From: Actinomycetes bacterium
GTDB lineage: Bacteria > Actinomycetota > Acidimicrobiia > Acidimicrobiales > UBA8190
Length of the DNA stretch: 34,910 nucleotides
Direction: 5' to 3'
NCBI GenBank assembly: GCA_021819525.1
Contig: JAKAQW010000021.1
Span: forward strand, 1 to 34,910
A model generated the notes under the pieces. It worked only from the letters and a program-made list of their open reading frames with translations. It was not told where the DNA came from and searched no databases. Both the position numbers and the translations under genes were made by a program. Positions 24,606-32,509 of the stretch are shown in pieces; the stretch's first letter is position 1, and every line of letters begins with the position of its first letter.

Positions 24606-26407
24606 TCGATGCTGAGCAGGTAGGGGTAGAGAGGCTGGCCGCCGTGGTGCACCTCCACGGCGACGTCGGGGTAGCGCTCCGCGAGCCACTCGGTCACCCT
24701 GCGGGTGTCGCCGGCTCCGGCGCCCTCCCCTTCGATCAAGGTGACCAGCTCGTGGTCGTCGCCGAGCAGCTTGTCCACCAGCGAGGTGGTGGCGGAGACC
24801 ACCGAGTCGCCTACCACCTCGATCCCGTGGCTCGACAGCCCCAGCCAGTCCCCGGTGCGCACCGGGCCGTCAGGCCCCTCGGCGTCGCGGACCGCCTGCA
24901 CCACCTCGCCGGCCACCACCTGCCGGGCCGAGGCCGCCATGGACGACGCGTTGTCCGCCGCGCTCGCCTCGGGGTCGTACTCCAAGAGGGCGGCGAAGCC
25001 CTCCACGATGCTGCCGGTCGGGACGACGTGCACCGGACGATCAGCCAGCTCGCAGACTTGGCGGGCTACAGGGTGGATGTTGTCGTTGTTCGGCAGCAGC
25101 ACCACCTCGGGTGCCTCGACCTCCGCCAGAGCCTCGAGGATCTGGGCGGTCGACGGGTTCAGGGACTGGCCGCCGGAGACGAACTGGCGCACACCGAGCG
25201 ATCGGAAGATCCGGCGGATCCCTTCGCCGCTGGCCACCGCCACCACCGCTGTGCGCCTCGGCGGGCCTCCCGAGGGTTCGTCGGCGACCCTCGCCACGTG
25301 CTCACGCACCCAGCGAACCTCGTCGACCTGCTCGCGCAGGTCGGTGACCCGGATGTCACGGGGCCTGCCTCCGTCGAGCGCCGCCTCGATCGCCGGTCCG
25401 ACCTCGTCGGTGTGGATGTGGCAGTTCCACAAGCCATCACCACCGACCACCACGATGGAGTCGCCCAACCCTGCCCACACCTCCTTGAGCGCACCGATGG
25501 TCTCGTCAGACGCCTCCAGCAGGTACATCACCTCGTAGCGGGGGCCTCCTTGCCCGCCGATGTCCCCACCGGCGTCAGGCGGGACCGGAGGCTGTGCCCC
25601 GAGCTCCGTGGGCAGTCGTGCGCCGCCGGCGAGGCGCAAGGGCGGGATGGTCCGGCCGTCGACGACGTGGAGGAAGGCGTCGATGAACAGTAGGAACCCC
25701 GACCCCCCCGCGTCCACCACCCCGGCCCGGGCCAGGACCGGCAGCTGCTCGGGGGTCCGCGCCAAGGCCTCGGCGGCCGCGTCTCGGGCTGCTTGGAGCA
25801 CCGTGAGCAGCGTCACGTCGTCAGTCGCAGGTGTGCCAGAGGGCTCGGTGCCAGAGGGCTCGGTGCCAGAGGGCTCGGTGCCAGAGGGCTCGGTGCCAGA
25901 GGGCTCGGTGCCAGAGGGCTCGGTGCCAGAGGGCTCGGTGCCAGAGGGCTCGGCGCCGACCACACGCTCGGCTCCCTCGGCAGCGGCTCGAGCCACGCTC
26001 AGGATCGTCCCCTCCACCGGCCGCAGCACCGCTTCGTCGGCTGCCCTGCTCGCCGAGCGCAACGCCCGGGCCATCTGGCCACCGGTCACCGTCTCCTGCT
26101 GACCCAGCACCTTGGCGAGCCCGCGCAGCAGCTGCGACAGGATCACCCCCGAATTGCCTCGTGCCCCCATGAGCGAGCCGTGACTGGCCGCCTGGCACAC
26201 GTCGGCCATGACCGGCTCCGCTCCGCGCTCGTCCAGCTCCGCCAGCACGGCCTGCACCGTGAGTGCCATGTTCGTCCCGGTGTCGCCGTCGGGCACGGGG
26301 TACACGTTGAGCGCGTTCAAGGCAGCTCGATGGTCCCGGAGCGCGCTGCCGAACGCCCGGAGCGCGCCGGCCACGTCGCCCGCCGACATCACCGCCAACG
26401 CTTCCAT
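24602..26407 (-). CDS. DAK2/DhaL-domain protein, fatty acid kinase FakA/YloV-like
   Basis: 601 aa from ATG at 26407. The N-terminal DhaL domain has NVYPVPDGDTGTNMALTVQAVL near residue 36 (Mg/ATP aspartates), GSLMGARGNSGVILSQLLRG near 82-100, VEGTILSVARAAAEG near 126, and TPEQLPVLARAGVVDAGGSGFLLF near 215. The rest matches FakA/YloV: a middle domain with GGQGGPRYEVMYLLEA, a C-terminal domain with LPNNDNIHPVARQ, and PVHVVPTGSIVEGFAALLEYDPEA. FakA with a DegV-type FakB phosphorylates exogenous fatty acids to acyl-phosphates, which PlsY or PlsX can use. The yloV-recG and divergent rpmB neighbourhood is known from Firmicutes. An EPSGT x8 insert lies at residues ~152-191 between two DhaL helices. 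The substrate is inferred from the family. Confidence 0.87.
   Translation of the reverse strand: MEALAVMSAGDVAGALRAFGSALRDHRAALNALNVYPVPDGDTGTNMALTVQAVLAELDERGAEPVMADVCQAASHGSLMGARGNSGVILSQLLRGLAKVLGQQETVTGGQMARALRSASRAADEAVLRPVEGTILSVARAAAEGAERVVGAEPSGTEPSGTEPSGTEPSGTEPSGTEPSGTEPSGTEPSGTPATDDVTLLTVLQAARDAAAEALARTPEQLPVLARAGVVDAGGSGFLLFIDAFLHVVDGRTIPPLRLAGGARLPTELGAQPPVPPDAGGDIGGQGGPRYEVMYLLEASDETIGALKEVWAGLGDSIVVVGGDGLWNCHIHTDEVGPAIEAALDGGRPRDIRVTDLREQVDEVRWVREHVARVADEPSGGPPRRTAVVAVASGEGIRRIFRSLGVRQFVSGGQSLNPSTAQILEALAEVEAPEVVLLPNNDNIHPVARQVCELADRPVHVVPTGSIVEGFAALLEYDPEASAADNASSMAASARQVVAGEVVQAVRDAEGPDGPVRTGDWLGLSSHGIEVVGDSVVSATTSLVDKLLGDDHELVTLIEGEGAGAGDTRRVTEWLAERYPDVAVEVHHGGQPLYPYLLSIE
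25833..25952. repeat. 15-bp tandem repeat, 8 perfect copies, inside the fakA-like gene
   Basis: Unit GTGCCAGAGGGCTCG (plus strand) starts at 25833 and repeats every 15 bp to 25952; on the minus strand it encodes EPSGT eight times. All eight units look identical, so the expansion is probably recent. Confidence 0.97.
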
Positions 26408-26415
26408 GGCCCGGG

Positions 26416-26425
26416 ATGCTAACCT
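26416..26425. promoter_or_regulatory. Back-to-back -10 elements of fakA-like gene and rpmB
   Basis: On the minus strand TAGCAT (26421-26416) lies 8 nt before the fakA-like ATG, which has no SD, predicting a leaderless mRNA. On the plus strand TAACCT (26420-26425) overlaps it and lies 43 nt before the rpmB GTG. The two transcripts would start from nearly the same point of a 61-bp spacer, so polymerases could compete. Confidence 0.4.
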
Positions 26426-26468
26426 TCGGCACCGTCCCTGCGGATTTCTCGAGGAGTGTGAGCGCGCC

Positions 26469-26693
26469 GTGGCTGCCGTTTGCGATCTGTGTGGCAAGCA
26501 TCCGTCTTTCGGTATGCGGCTGAGCCACTCCCACCGACGGACCAAGCGCCGCTGGAACCCGAACATCCAGCGCGTCCGAGCGGTCGTCGACGGTTCGCCA
26601 CGGCGGCTGTCGGTGTGCACCTCGTGCATCCGCGCCGGCAAGGTGACCAAGCCCGCCCGCCGAGTGGTCCCCAGCGCAGCCGGCGACGCCTGA
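26469..26693 (+). CDS. rpmB: Large ribosomal subunit protein bL28
   Basis: 74 aa from GTG at 26469 (VAAVCDLCGKHPSFGMRLSHSHRRTKRRWNPN), with SD GAGGAG 12-14 nt before. Zinc-binding cysteines CDLC near the start and CTSC near residue 56 are both present. NIQRVRA and the basic tail (RAGKVTKPARRV) are standard for the type common in actinobacteria. Divergent from the fakA-like gene, convergent with thiL (24-bp gap). Confidence 0.95.
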   Translation: MAAVCDLCGKHPSFGMRLSHSHRRTKRRWNPNIQRVRAVVDGSPRRLSVCTSCIRAGKVTKPARRVVPSAAGDA

Positions 26694-26717
26694 CCGCCAC
26701 CGGGAGGCCGGCAGCGT

Positions 26718-27725
26718 TCAGTGCCACGGATGCTCCCAACCAGCGGCACCAAGCGGTCGCCCGTGCAGCGTCCGCTCAGCACGGTCAGCGACGCAGGTCC
26801 CGATGCGGAGCGGTGGAGCCAGACCAGCCTCGGCGAAGCTTCGGTAGAGGGCGTCGGGGTCGCTCGTGGCCATGACCAGCTCGTAGTCCTCGCCGCCGCC
26901 GACGGCTTCGTCCTCGGTGGCAGCCGGTGCCACGGGGAGATCTTCGAGACGGAAGCCCACGTCCGAGGCGTCGGCCAGCCGGCCGAGGTCGATCCCCAAC
27001 CCGTCGGAGATGTCGATCATGGCCGAGGCTCCGGCGCGGGCGGCAGCGGCTCCTTGCCCCAGGCGGGCGAGGGGCCGGCGGTGTGCCTCCATAGCCGCCG
27101 CCTCGGCCCGATCCCCCCTGTCGTCGTGCGCTCCAGCGTCGAGTGAGCACCGGCGGGCCCGCAAGAGCCGAAGCCCTGCACCAGAAGCTCCCAGCGGACC
27201 GCTCACCAGGAGCACGTCGCCCGGCCCGGCCCCGTCGCGGCCAACAGGCCTCACCAGCCGCCCGTCGGCACGCCGCGGCATCCGCCCGGTCACGGCCACC
27301 GTCACCACCACCTGCGGCCCGGTGGACAGGTCGCCCCCGACCACCACCGCACCGTGGCTCGTCGCCGCACCCAGCACGCCGTCGTACAGCGCTTCCAGAT
27401 CGGTCACCGGAGGTCCGACCACCGAGACCAGGAGGTGCTGCACCTCTCCCCCCATGGCGGCCACGTCGCTGATCGCTCCGGCCACGGCCCGCCAGCCAAG
27501 GTCAGCCACGCTCAGCACATCGAGATCGCCATGCACGCCGGCGACAGCGGTATCGATGGTGAGCAGGAGGATCTCGCCGCCGACGGAGACGGCGGCGGCG
27601 TCGTCGCCCGCCCAGCGCTCCGCTGCGAGCAGGTCGTCGCTTCCTGTGACGAGCCCGGCCCCACCGGGCGCGACCGGCAGCCGTGCCATCAGACGGGCCA
27701 GGACTGCACGCTCACCACCCTCCAC
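26718..27725 (-). CDS. thiL: Thiamine-monophosphate kinase
   Basis: 335 aa from GTG at 27725, which has GGAGG 9 nt upstream; a GTG at 27731 or 27734 is also possible. ThiL phosphorylates thiamine monophosphate to the diphosphate. The PurM-like fold signatures are visible: GDDAAAV near residue 40 (Mg binding), [39 protein letters not shown] near 56-93, [10 protein letters not shown] near 130, [19 protein letters not shown] near 240 and [13 protein letters not shown] near 282. All key acidic residues are kept. No other thiamin gene is nearby. Confidence 0.94.
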   Translation of the reverse strand: MEGGERAVLARLMARLPVAPGGAGLVTGSDDLLAAERWAGDDAAAVSVGGEILLLTIDTAVAGVHGDLDVLSVADLGWRAVAGAISDVAAMGGEVQHLLVSVVGPPVTDLEALYDGVLGAATSHGAVVVGGDLSTGPQVVVTVAVTGRMPRRADGRLVRPVGRDGAGPGDVLLVSGPLGASGAGLRLLRARRCSLDAGAHDDRGDRAEAAAMEAHRRPLARLGQGAAAARAGASAMIDISDGLGIDLGRLADASDVGFRLEDLPVAPAATEDEAVGGGEDYELVMATSDPDALYRSFAEAGLAPPLRIGTCVADRAERTLHGRPLGAAGWEHPWH

Positions 27726-28040
27726 GCGCACCACCCTCCACCAAGTTGGGCTCGCCCACCCGCTATGCCTACCATGACCGTGACGTCGGCAGGAGGGCGA
27801 TGCCGCCAAGACCTGGCGCCGTGGGTTGCGAGTCGCTCGCGCACCGCTCAGCCAGCGCCGGTCGGGCCGACGGCGTCCAGCCGGCCTAGGCTTGGAGCGG
27901 GAGACCGGTCCGGTCGTCGACCAGCCAGCCGGTCGGGGTCACCGTCGAGTGCAGTGGCCAGGGGAACGAAGCTCTACGAAGCTCTACACCGAACGCAGGG
28001 TCCGAGCCGCAGTCAGGACAGTCAGGAGAAGACCAGCCCG
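27726..28040. other. Divergent thiL-pckG control region
   Basis: 315 bp without a convincing gene. It holds a possible pckG -10 TAGGCT at 27887-27892 (leader ~140 nt), a 10-bp exact tandem duplication CGAAGCTCTA at 27967-27986 about 55 bp before the pckG start, and the pckG SD AGGAGA near 28024-28029. The short plus-strand frames here are not protein-like. Confidence 0.4.
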
Positions 28041-29843
28041 ATGCCACCGACCACGAACCGCAAGCTGATCGCCTGGGTCGACGAGATCGCCGCCCTCACC
28101 ACCCCCGACACCGTCGAGTGGTGCGACGGCTCCGCTGAGGAGTACGAGCGGCTCTGCCAACTGCTGGTGGACAACGGCACCTTCACCCGCCTCGACGAGG
28201 CGAAGCGGCCCAGCAGCTACTGGGCCTGCTCGGACCCCGGCGACGTCGCTCGCGTGGAGGACCGGACGTTCATCTGCAGCGCGGACGCGGCCGGTGCGGG
28301 CCCCACCAACAACTGGGAAGACCCAGACACCATGCGCCGAACGCTGAAGGGGCTGTTCGCCGGCTCGATGCGCGGGCGGACGATGTACGTGGTGCCGTTC
28401 TCCATGGGTCCGCTCGGCTCTCCTATCGCTCACATCGGGGTGGAGATCACCGACTCCGCCTATGTGGCGGTCTCGATGCGGATCATGACCCGGATGGGCG
28501 AAGGGGCCCTGCGCGTGCTCGGAGAAGACGGCGACTTCGTCCCGTGCCTGCACTCCGTGGGTGCACCACTCGAGCCTGGACAGGTCGACGTGCCGTGGCC
28601 GTGCGACGCCGAGAACAAGTACATCGTCCACTTTCCCGAGACCCGCGAGATCTGGTCGTACGGCTCCGGCTATGGCGGCAACGCCCTGCTGGGGAAGAAG
28701 TGCTTCGCCTTGCGGATCGCCTCGGTGATGGCGCGTGACGACGGCTGGCTGGCCGAGCACATGCTGATCCTGAAGCTGACCGCTCCCAGCGGTGACGTCC
28801 GCTACGTGACGGGCGCCTTCCCCTCCGCCTGCGGGAAGACGAACCTCGCCATGCTGGTGCCGAGCCTGCCGGGATGGAAGGTGCAGACCATCGGCGACGA
28901 CATCTGCTGGATGAAATTCGGTGACGACGGCCGCCTGTACGCCATCAACCCCGAAGCCGGCTTCTTCGGCGTCGCTCCTGGCACGAACGACTCCACCAAC
29001 CCCAACGCCATGAGGACCATGGCCCGCAACACCATCTTCACCAACACCGCTCGCACCGACGACGGCGACATCTGGTGGGAGGGTATGACCCCCGAACCGC
29101 CGGCACACCTCACCAGCTGGCGTGGCACCGACTGGACACCGGGCACCGACGGGCCGGCGGCACACCCCAATGCCCGCTTCACCGTGCCCGCCGACCAGAA
29201 CCCGGCGTGCGCGCCGGAGTGGGAGGATCCCCGCGGCGTGCCCATCGCCGCCATGCTCTTCGGCGGGCGTCGACGCACCGTAGTGCCGCTGGTGACCGAG
29301 GCGTTCGACTGGAACCACGGGGTCTTCCTCGGGGCCATCATGGCCTCGGAGACCACGGCGGCTGCAGCAGGCGCGGTGGGCAACCTCCGACGAGACCCCT
29401 TCGCGATGCTGCCGTTCTGCGGCTACAACATGGCGGACTACTTCGCCCACTGGCTCCGCATCGGTGCGAAGGCCGATCCGGAGAAGCTCCCTCGCCTCTA
29501 CTACGTCAATTGGTTCCGCCGTGACGAAGACGGCCGGTTCCTCTGGCCCGGCTACGGCGAGAACGCCCGGGTGCTGGCGTGGATCTTCGACCGCGTCACG
29601 GGCACCGGCCAGGCCCTGGGCACGCCGATCGGGAACCTGCCGGCGCCAGGCGCCATCGAGACCACCGGGCTGGACGTCTCGGCCGACGACATGGCCGAGC
29701 TGCTCCGGGTGGACGCCGCAGGGTGGAGGGCCGAGGTGCCGCTCGTCCGCGAGCACTTCGACCGCTTCGGGGACCGCCTCCCAGCCGAGCTGGCTTCTCA
29801 GCTCGATGCGCTTGCCCACCGTCTCGACAACGACGTCGACTGA
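28041..29843 (+). CDS. pckG: Phosphoenolpyruvate carboxykinase (GTP)
   Basis: 600 aa, the length of bacterial GTP-dependent PEPCK. ATG at 28041 follows SD AGGAGA at 11-12 nt. Hallmarks: [28 protein letters not shown] near residue 115-142, [18 protein letters not shown] near 211, kinase-1 loop [15 protein letters not shown] near 258-272 with the mobile-loop Cys264 and Lys266, kinase-2 TIGDDICWM near 283-291, and [21 protein letters not shown] near 415. It interconverts oxaloacetate and PEP with GTP, the gluconeogenic entry point from organic acids. The much longer open frame upstream is not coding. An 80-aa Lrp-type ligand domain follows 11 bp later. Confidence 0.98.
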   Translation: MPPTTNRKLIAWVDEIAALTTPDTVEWCDGSAEEYERLCQLLVDNGTFTRLDEAKRPSSYWACSDPGDVARVEDRTFICSADAAGAGPTNNWEDPDTMRRTLKGLFAGSMRGRTMYVVPFSMGPLGSPIAHIGVEITDSAYVAVSMRIMTRMGEGALRVLGEDGDFVPCLHSVGAPLEPGQVDVPWPCDAENKYIVHFPETREIWSYGSGYGGNALLGKKCFALRIASVMARDDGWLAEHMLILKLTAPSGDVRYVTGAFPSACGKTNLAMLVPSLPGWKVQTIGDDICWMKFGDDGRLYAINPEAGFFGVAPGTNDSTNPNAMRTMARNTIFTNTARTDDGDIWWEGMTPEPPAHLTSWRGTDWTPGTDGPAAHPNARFTVPADQNPACAPEWEDPRGVPIAAMLFGGRRRTVVPLVTEAFDWNHGVFLGAIMASETTAAAAGAVGNLRRDPFAMLPFCGYNMADYFAHWLRIGAKADPEKLPRLYYVNWFRRDEDGRFLWPGYGENARVLAWIFDRVTGTGQALGTPIGNLPAPGAIETTGLDVSADDMAELLRVDAAGWRAEVPLVREHFDRFGDRLPAELASQLDALAHRLDNDVD

Positions 29844-29854
29844 GCGCCGACGCC

Positions 29855-30097
29855 ATGGCTGTCAGCGCGTACGTGCTCATCCAGACCGAGGTCGGCAAGG
29901 CAGCCGGCGTCGCCAGCCAGATCGCCGACATCGACGGGGTGATCTCGGCCGAGGACGTCACCGGGCCCTACGACGTGATCGTCCGGGTGGCCGCCACCTC
30001 GGTCGACGACCTGGGCCGCATGGTGGTGAGCCATCTGCAGCGGATCGAGGGGATCACCCGTACCGTCACCTGCCCCGTGGTGGACCTTCGCCCCTGA
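29855..30097 (+). CDS. Stand-alone Lrp/AsnC ligand-binding (RAM) domain protein
   Basis: 80 aa, starting MAVSAYVLIQTEVGKAAGVA and containing DIDGVISAEDVTGPYDVIVRVAATSVDDLGRMVVSHLQRIEGITRTVTCPVV. This is the ferredoxin-like effector half of Lrp/AsnC regulators without the helix-turn-helix. Such proteins are common in actinobacteria and archaea and bind amino acids or modulate partner regulators. No clear SD is seen; it starts 11 nt after the pckG stop, so it is probably translated from the pckG mRNA. A metabolic sensor linked to gluconeogenesis is conceivable but not shown. The final codons are imperfectly duplicated 28 bp downstream. Confidence 0.85.
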   Translation: MAVSAYVLIQTEVGKAAGVASQIADIDGVISAEDVTGPYDVIVRVAATSVDDLGRMVVSHLQRIEGITRTVTCPVVDLRP

Positions 30098-30101
30098 CCT
30101 G

Positions 30102-30278
30102 CCGGTGGTGGACCTCCGCCTCTTGTGCCGCTCTGGCGAACCGCTCGCGCGAGATCTCTTGAATTCCCTGATGGGGTGGTCAGCCCGTGAGCGGGCACCG
30201 CGCAAGTACTCCCGAGGCGTGCCCCTGCCACCCCAGGAGGTCCCGTTCCGACCTGGACCGGGCCGTTCCCGGTAGCCG
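30102..30278. other. Intergenic spacer with gene-end echo and small hairpins
   Basis: A 19-bp segment at 30102-30120 repeats 30074-30092, the 3' end of the RAM-domain gene, with a 28-bp period and two mismatches. Further on GCCCG-TGAG-CGGGC (about 30182-30195) can form a 5-bp stem without a U-tract. No tRNA or coding sequence was recognised between the convergent genes. Confidence 0.35.
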
Positions 30279-31421
30279 TCAGGACACCACCCCAGCCCCA
30301 CGCAGCTCGGCCACCCGGTCGGCTGGAACGCCCCACGAGACCAATGCCCGGTGCCCGGATCCAGGAGCCGGCGGCGGGCACCGGACCACGGAGGGGGTCC
30401 GGCTGAAGCGCGGCGCAGGGGCGGGCTGGACCACGCCTGCCACCTCGACGAACGTCGCGCGGGCGACGTTGTGGGGATGGGTCGGCGCCTCTTGCGGAGA
30501 GAGGACCGGGGCGACGCAGGCGTCGGTCCCCTCGAAGATCTCGGTCCACTGCTCCCGGGTGCGGGTGGCGAACCTGGCCGCGAAACGGTCGCGCAGCACC
30601 GGCCACGTCGAGCGGTCCATCTGCGCCGGCAGGTCATCGTCGGCCAGGTCGAGGCCCCGGAGGAGGGCGGCGTAGAACTGGGGCTCGATCGCTCCGACGG
30701 CCATGTAACGACCGTCGGCCGTCTCGTACACGTCGTAGAACGGCGCGCCACCGTCGAGGAGGTTCGATCCCCGCTCGTCGCGCCACAGCCCGGCGTGGAC
30801 GAGGCCATAGGTCATGGTCATGAGCGAAGCCGAACCGTCCACCATGGCGGCGTCGACCACCTGACCACGGCCTGAGCGGGCTGCCTCCAGCAGTGCGGCG
30901 CAGACGCCGAAGGCCAGCATCATGCCACCACCGCCGAAGTCACCCACCAAGTTGAGCGGTGGCACAGGACGCTCTCCGTTGCGACCCACCGACCACAGCG
31001 CGCCGGAGAGCGCGATGTAGTCGATGTCGTGCCCCGCCCGCGCGGCGAGGGGCCCGTCCTGTCCCCACCCGGTCATGCGGCCGTAGACGACTCGCTCGTT
31101 GCGCGCCCAGCACGCCTCGGGCCCTACACCGAGACGCTCGGCTACTCCTGGTCGCCACCCTTCGACGACTGCGTCGGCACCAGCGACGAGCTCCAGCACC
31201 AGCGCCAAGCCCTCGGGGCGCTTCAGGTCCACGCCCACCGACGGCCGGCTACGAGCCAGCAGATCCCATGTCGGCCCGGCATCGGCCGACGCCTCCCGGT
31301 TCGTGCGACGGTCGACCCGGATCACGTCGGCCCCGGCATCTGCCAGCAGCATGCAGGCGTAGGGTCCTGGGCCGATGCCGGCCAGCTCCACGATCCTCGT
31401 TCCGGTCAACGGTCCAGTCAT
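30279..31421 (-). CDS. Alpha-methylacyl-CoA racemase (CoA-transferase family III)
   Basis: 380 aa from ATG at 31421 ([37 protein letters not shown]); the ATG at 31445 adds eight residues and is less likely. Compared with the M. tuberculosis racemase MCR, the catalytic residues are conserved: [14 protein letters not shown] (His131, MCR His126), [11 protein letters not shown] (Asp161, MCR Asp156), and [12 protein letters not shown] (Glu246, MCR Glu241). The presence of all three favours a racemase over a formyl-CoA/CaiB-type transferase. It inverts (2R)-methylacyl-CoA so that branched or sterol side chains can enter beta-oxidation. It stands alone here, with a spacer of 156 bp upstream. GGAG precedes the ATG. 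Confidence 0.93.
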   Translation of the reverse strand: MTGPLTGTRIVELAGIGPGPYACMLLADAGADVIRVDRRTNREASADAGPTWDLLARSRPSVGVDLKRPEGLALVLELVAGADAVVEGWRPGVAERLGVGPEACWARNERVVYGRMTGWGQDGPLAARAGHDIDYIALSGALWSVGRNGERPVPPLNLVGDFGGGGMMLAFGVCAALLEAARSGRGQVVDAAMVDGSASLMTMTYGLVHAGLWRDERGSNLLDGGAPFYDVYETADGRYMAVGAIEPQFYAALLRGLDLADDDLPAQMDRSTWPVLRDRFAARFATRTREQWTEIFEGTDACVAPVLSPQEAPTHPHNVARATFVEVAGVVQPAPAPRFSRTPSVVRCPPPAPGSGHRALVSWGVPADRVAELRGAGVVS

Positions 31422-31504
31422 CACACGCTCCGAGGCACGTCGCATCCGCCTCGGTCCACCCCGTCCCAGTCACGCGCGACCGCGGGAGAGCTCAGCACCG
31501 TCGG

Positions 31505-31534
31505 ATGCTCCACCGGCCGAAGCCTCGACGTCAA
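31505..31534 (-). promoter_or_regulatory. Possible promoter of the racemase gene
   Basis: TTGACG (31534-31529) and GAGCAT (31510-31505) on the minus strand, spacer 18 nt, about 84 nt before the start. The -35 matches the consensus at five of six positions, the -10 only at three. Nothing else is seen in 31422-31577. Confidence 0.3.
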
Positions 31535-31577
31535 TTCGACATCTGGCATCGCCATCTCGCGTCTCGACCGCAGGATC

Positions 31578-32471
31578 TCACAGCTGGCGCAGGATCTCCG
31601 CCCGCTTGGCCGTCAGCTCGGCGTCGTCGACCAGGCCTCTACGGTGCAGCTCAGCCAGGGTGGCCAGTCGCTCGGCGACGCTCGCACCCGGTGGGGGTCC
31701 CCCGAACAGCTCAGGCGTCCCCCCAGCACCGACCGCGGCCGTGCCCGCCGGAGGTGTCGCCATGTCCCGCACACCGCCCCAGGCACGCCGCTCACCCCAA
31801 CCCCACTGGCCATCGCGCCCCGGCTGGCCGCCCCGGCCCGCCTGGCCCTCGGATCCGTACTGGCCGCCCCAGCCCGCCTGGCCCTCGGATCCGTACTGGC
31901 CGCCCCAGCCCGCCTGGCCCTCGGAGAAGCCGCGGCCGTCTTCTCTGGGGGTCGCAGGACCGTACCAGCCTCCGGACGCGCCAGACGGCGAGGACCGGTG
32001 ACGCGTCGCGATCTGTTCGGTCACGATGCTCTGCACCCGAGCTGGGCGCCGTACGTGGTCCAGGATCGCCGGGTCGGCGGCGCCGGTCTCGACGACGAGC
32101 TGGCCACCGCCGAGGGCCAGCGCGAGCAACGACTGGTGGGTAGACAGCTCGGCGATCCGCTCCAGGCGGATCTCCGTGACCCGTCGTGACAGCACCCCGG
32201 CGCGCTCGATCACCCGGAGCGTGCTGACCGTGAGCGAGCTCGACAGCCAGCGCACGATCCTGCCACACAGCCACAGCGCCATCAGGCCCGTCACTGCCCC
32301 CATGGCCTCGGCAACCCGCAGCGGCGTAGCGGGAACCGTCACGACCAACGCCGCCAGGGCGATCGGCAGCACCACGACCCACACCAGAGGCCACCCGAGC
32401 GCCATCCAGTGCGGGCGGGCCTGGTAGACCACCTCCTCGCCGTCAGCCAGGACACGCCGAGCAGCACCCAT
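31578..32471 (-). CDS. Bacterial PH-domain membrane protein with SHOCT-like C-terminus
   Basis: 297 aa from ATG at 32471. Two hydrophobic segments follow the N-terminus: GWPLVWVVVLPIALAALVVTV (residues ~25-46) and GAVTGLMALWLCGRIVRWL (~58-77). Then comes a bPH2/YdbS-like domain: SSSLTVSTLRVIERAGVLSRRVTEIRLERIAELSTHQSLLALALGGGQLVVETG. Residues ~170-235 are a Gly/Gln/Ser-rich linker made of SEGQAGWGGQYG repeats. The last ~35 residues, VAERLATLAELHRRGLVDDAELTAKRAEILRQL, are a SHOCT motif, often an oligomerisation or targeting element. No catalytic function is expected. TACCCT lies 6 nt before ATG and no SD is seen, so a leaderless transcript is predicted. It is 38 bp after ddl. Confidence 0.85.
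   Translation of the reverse strand: MGAARRVLADGEEVVYQARPHWMALGWPLVWVVVLPIALAALVVTVPATPLRVAEAMGAVTGLMALWLCGRIVRWLSSSLTVSTLRVIERAGVLSRRVTEIRLERIAELSTHQSLLALALGGGQLVVETGAADPAILDHVRRPARVQSIVTEQIATRHRSSPSGASGGWYGPATPREDGRGFSEGQAGWGGQYGSEGQAGWGGQYGSEGQAGRGGQPGRDGQWGWGERRAWGGVRDMATPPAGTAAVGAGGTPELFGGPPPGASVAERLATLAELHRRGLVDDAELTAKRAEILRQL
31825..31925. repeat. 36-bp tandem repeat in the PH-domain gene, about 2.8 copies
   Basis: Full units at 31840-31875 and 31876-31911 with partial copies on both sides. They encode a dodecapeptide (SEGQAGWGGQYG) and remain in frame. Confidence 0.93.
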
Positions 32472-32477
32472 GTGCGA

Positions 32478-32483
32478 AGGGTA
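32478..32483 (-). promoter_or_regulatory. Predicted -10 element of the PH-domain gene (TACCCT, 6 nt before ATG)
   Basis: TANNNT hexamer in the 38-bp ddl-PH gap; no SD before the ATG. Predicts a leaderless mRNA independent of ddl. Confidence 0.38.
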
Positions 32484-32509
32484 GCGCCGGCACCGGCCGG
32501 CGCCGCGTC

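Noticed and set aside
22734-24623. 629-codon plus-strand open frame over recG
   Set aside because: Antisense shadow of recG; His/Pro/Arg-rich, no motifs.
25833-25952. Possible CRISPR-like array
   Set aside because: Units are contiguous 15-mers without spacers and code for EPSGT; no cas genes.
27354-28040. Long N-terminal extension of PEP carboxykinase
   Set aside because: The frame is open but the protein family starts at [13 protein letters not shown] with a good SD; upstream residues are antisense of thiL.
30098-30278. Possible tRNA or small RNA between the RAM-domain gene and racemase
   Set aside because: No cloverleaf, TTC-loop or CCA could be laid out; only short hairpins.
30279-31421. 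CaiB/Frc-type CoA transferase reading of the racemase gene
   Set aside because: His131, Asp161 and Glu246 match the racemase catalytic set, and the transferase Asp context is not seen.
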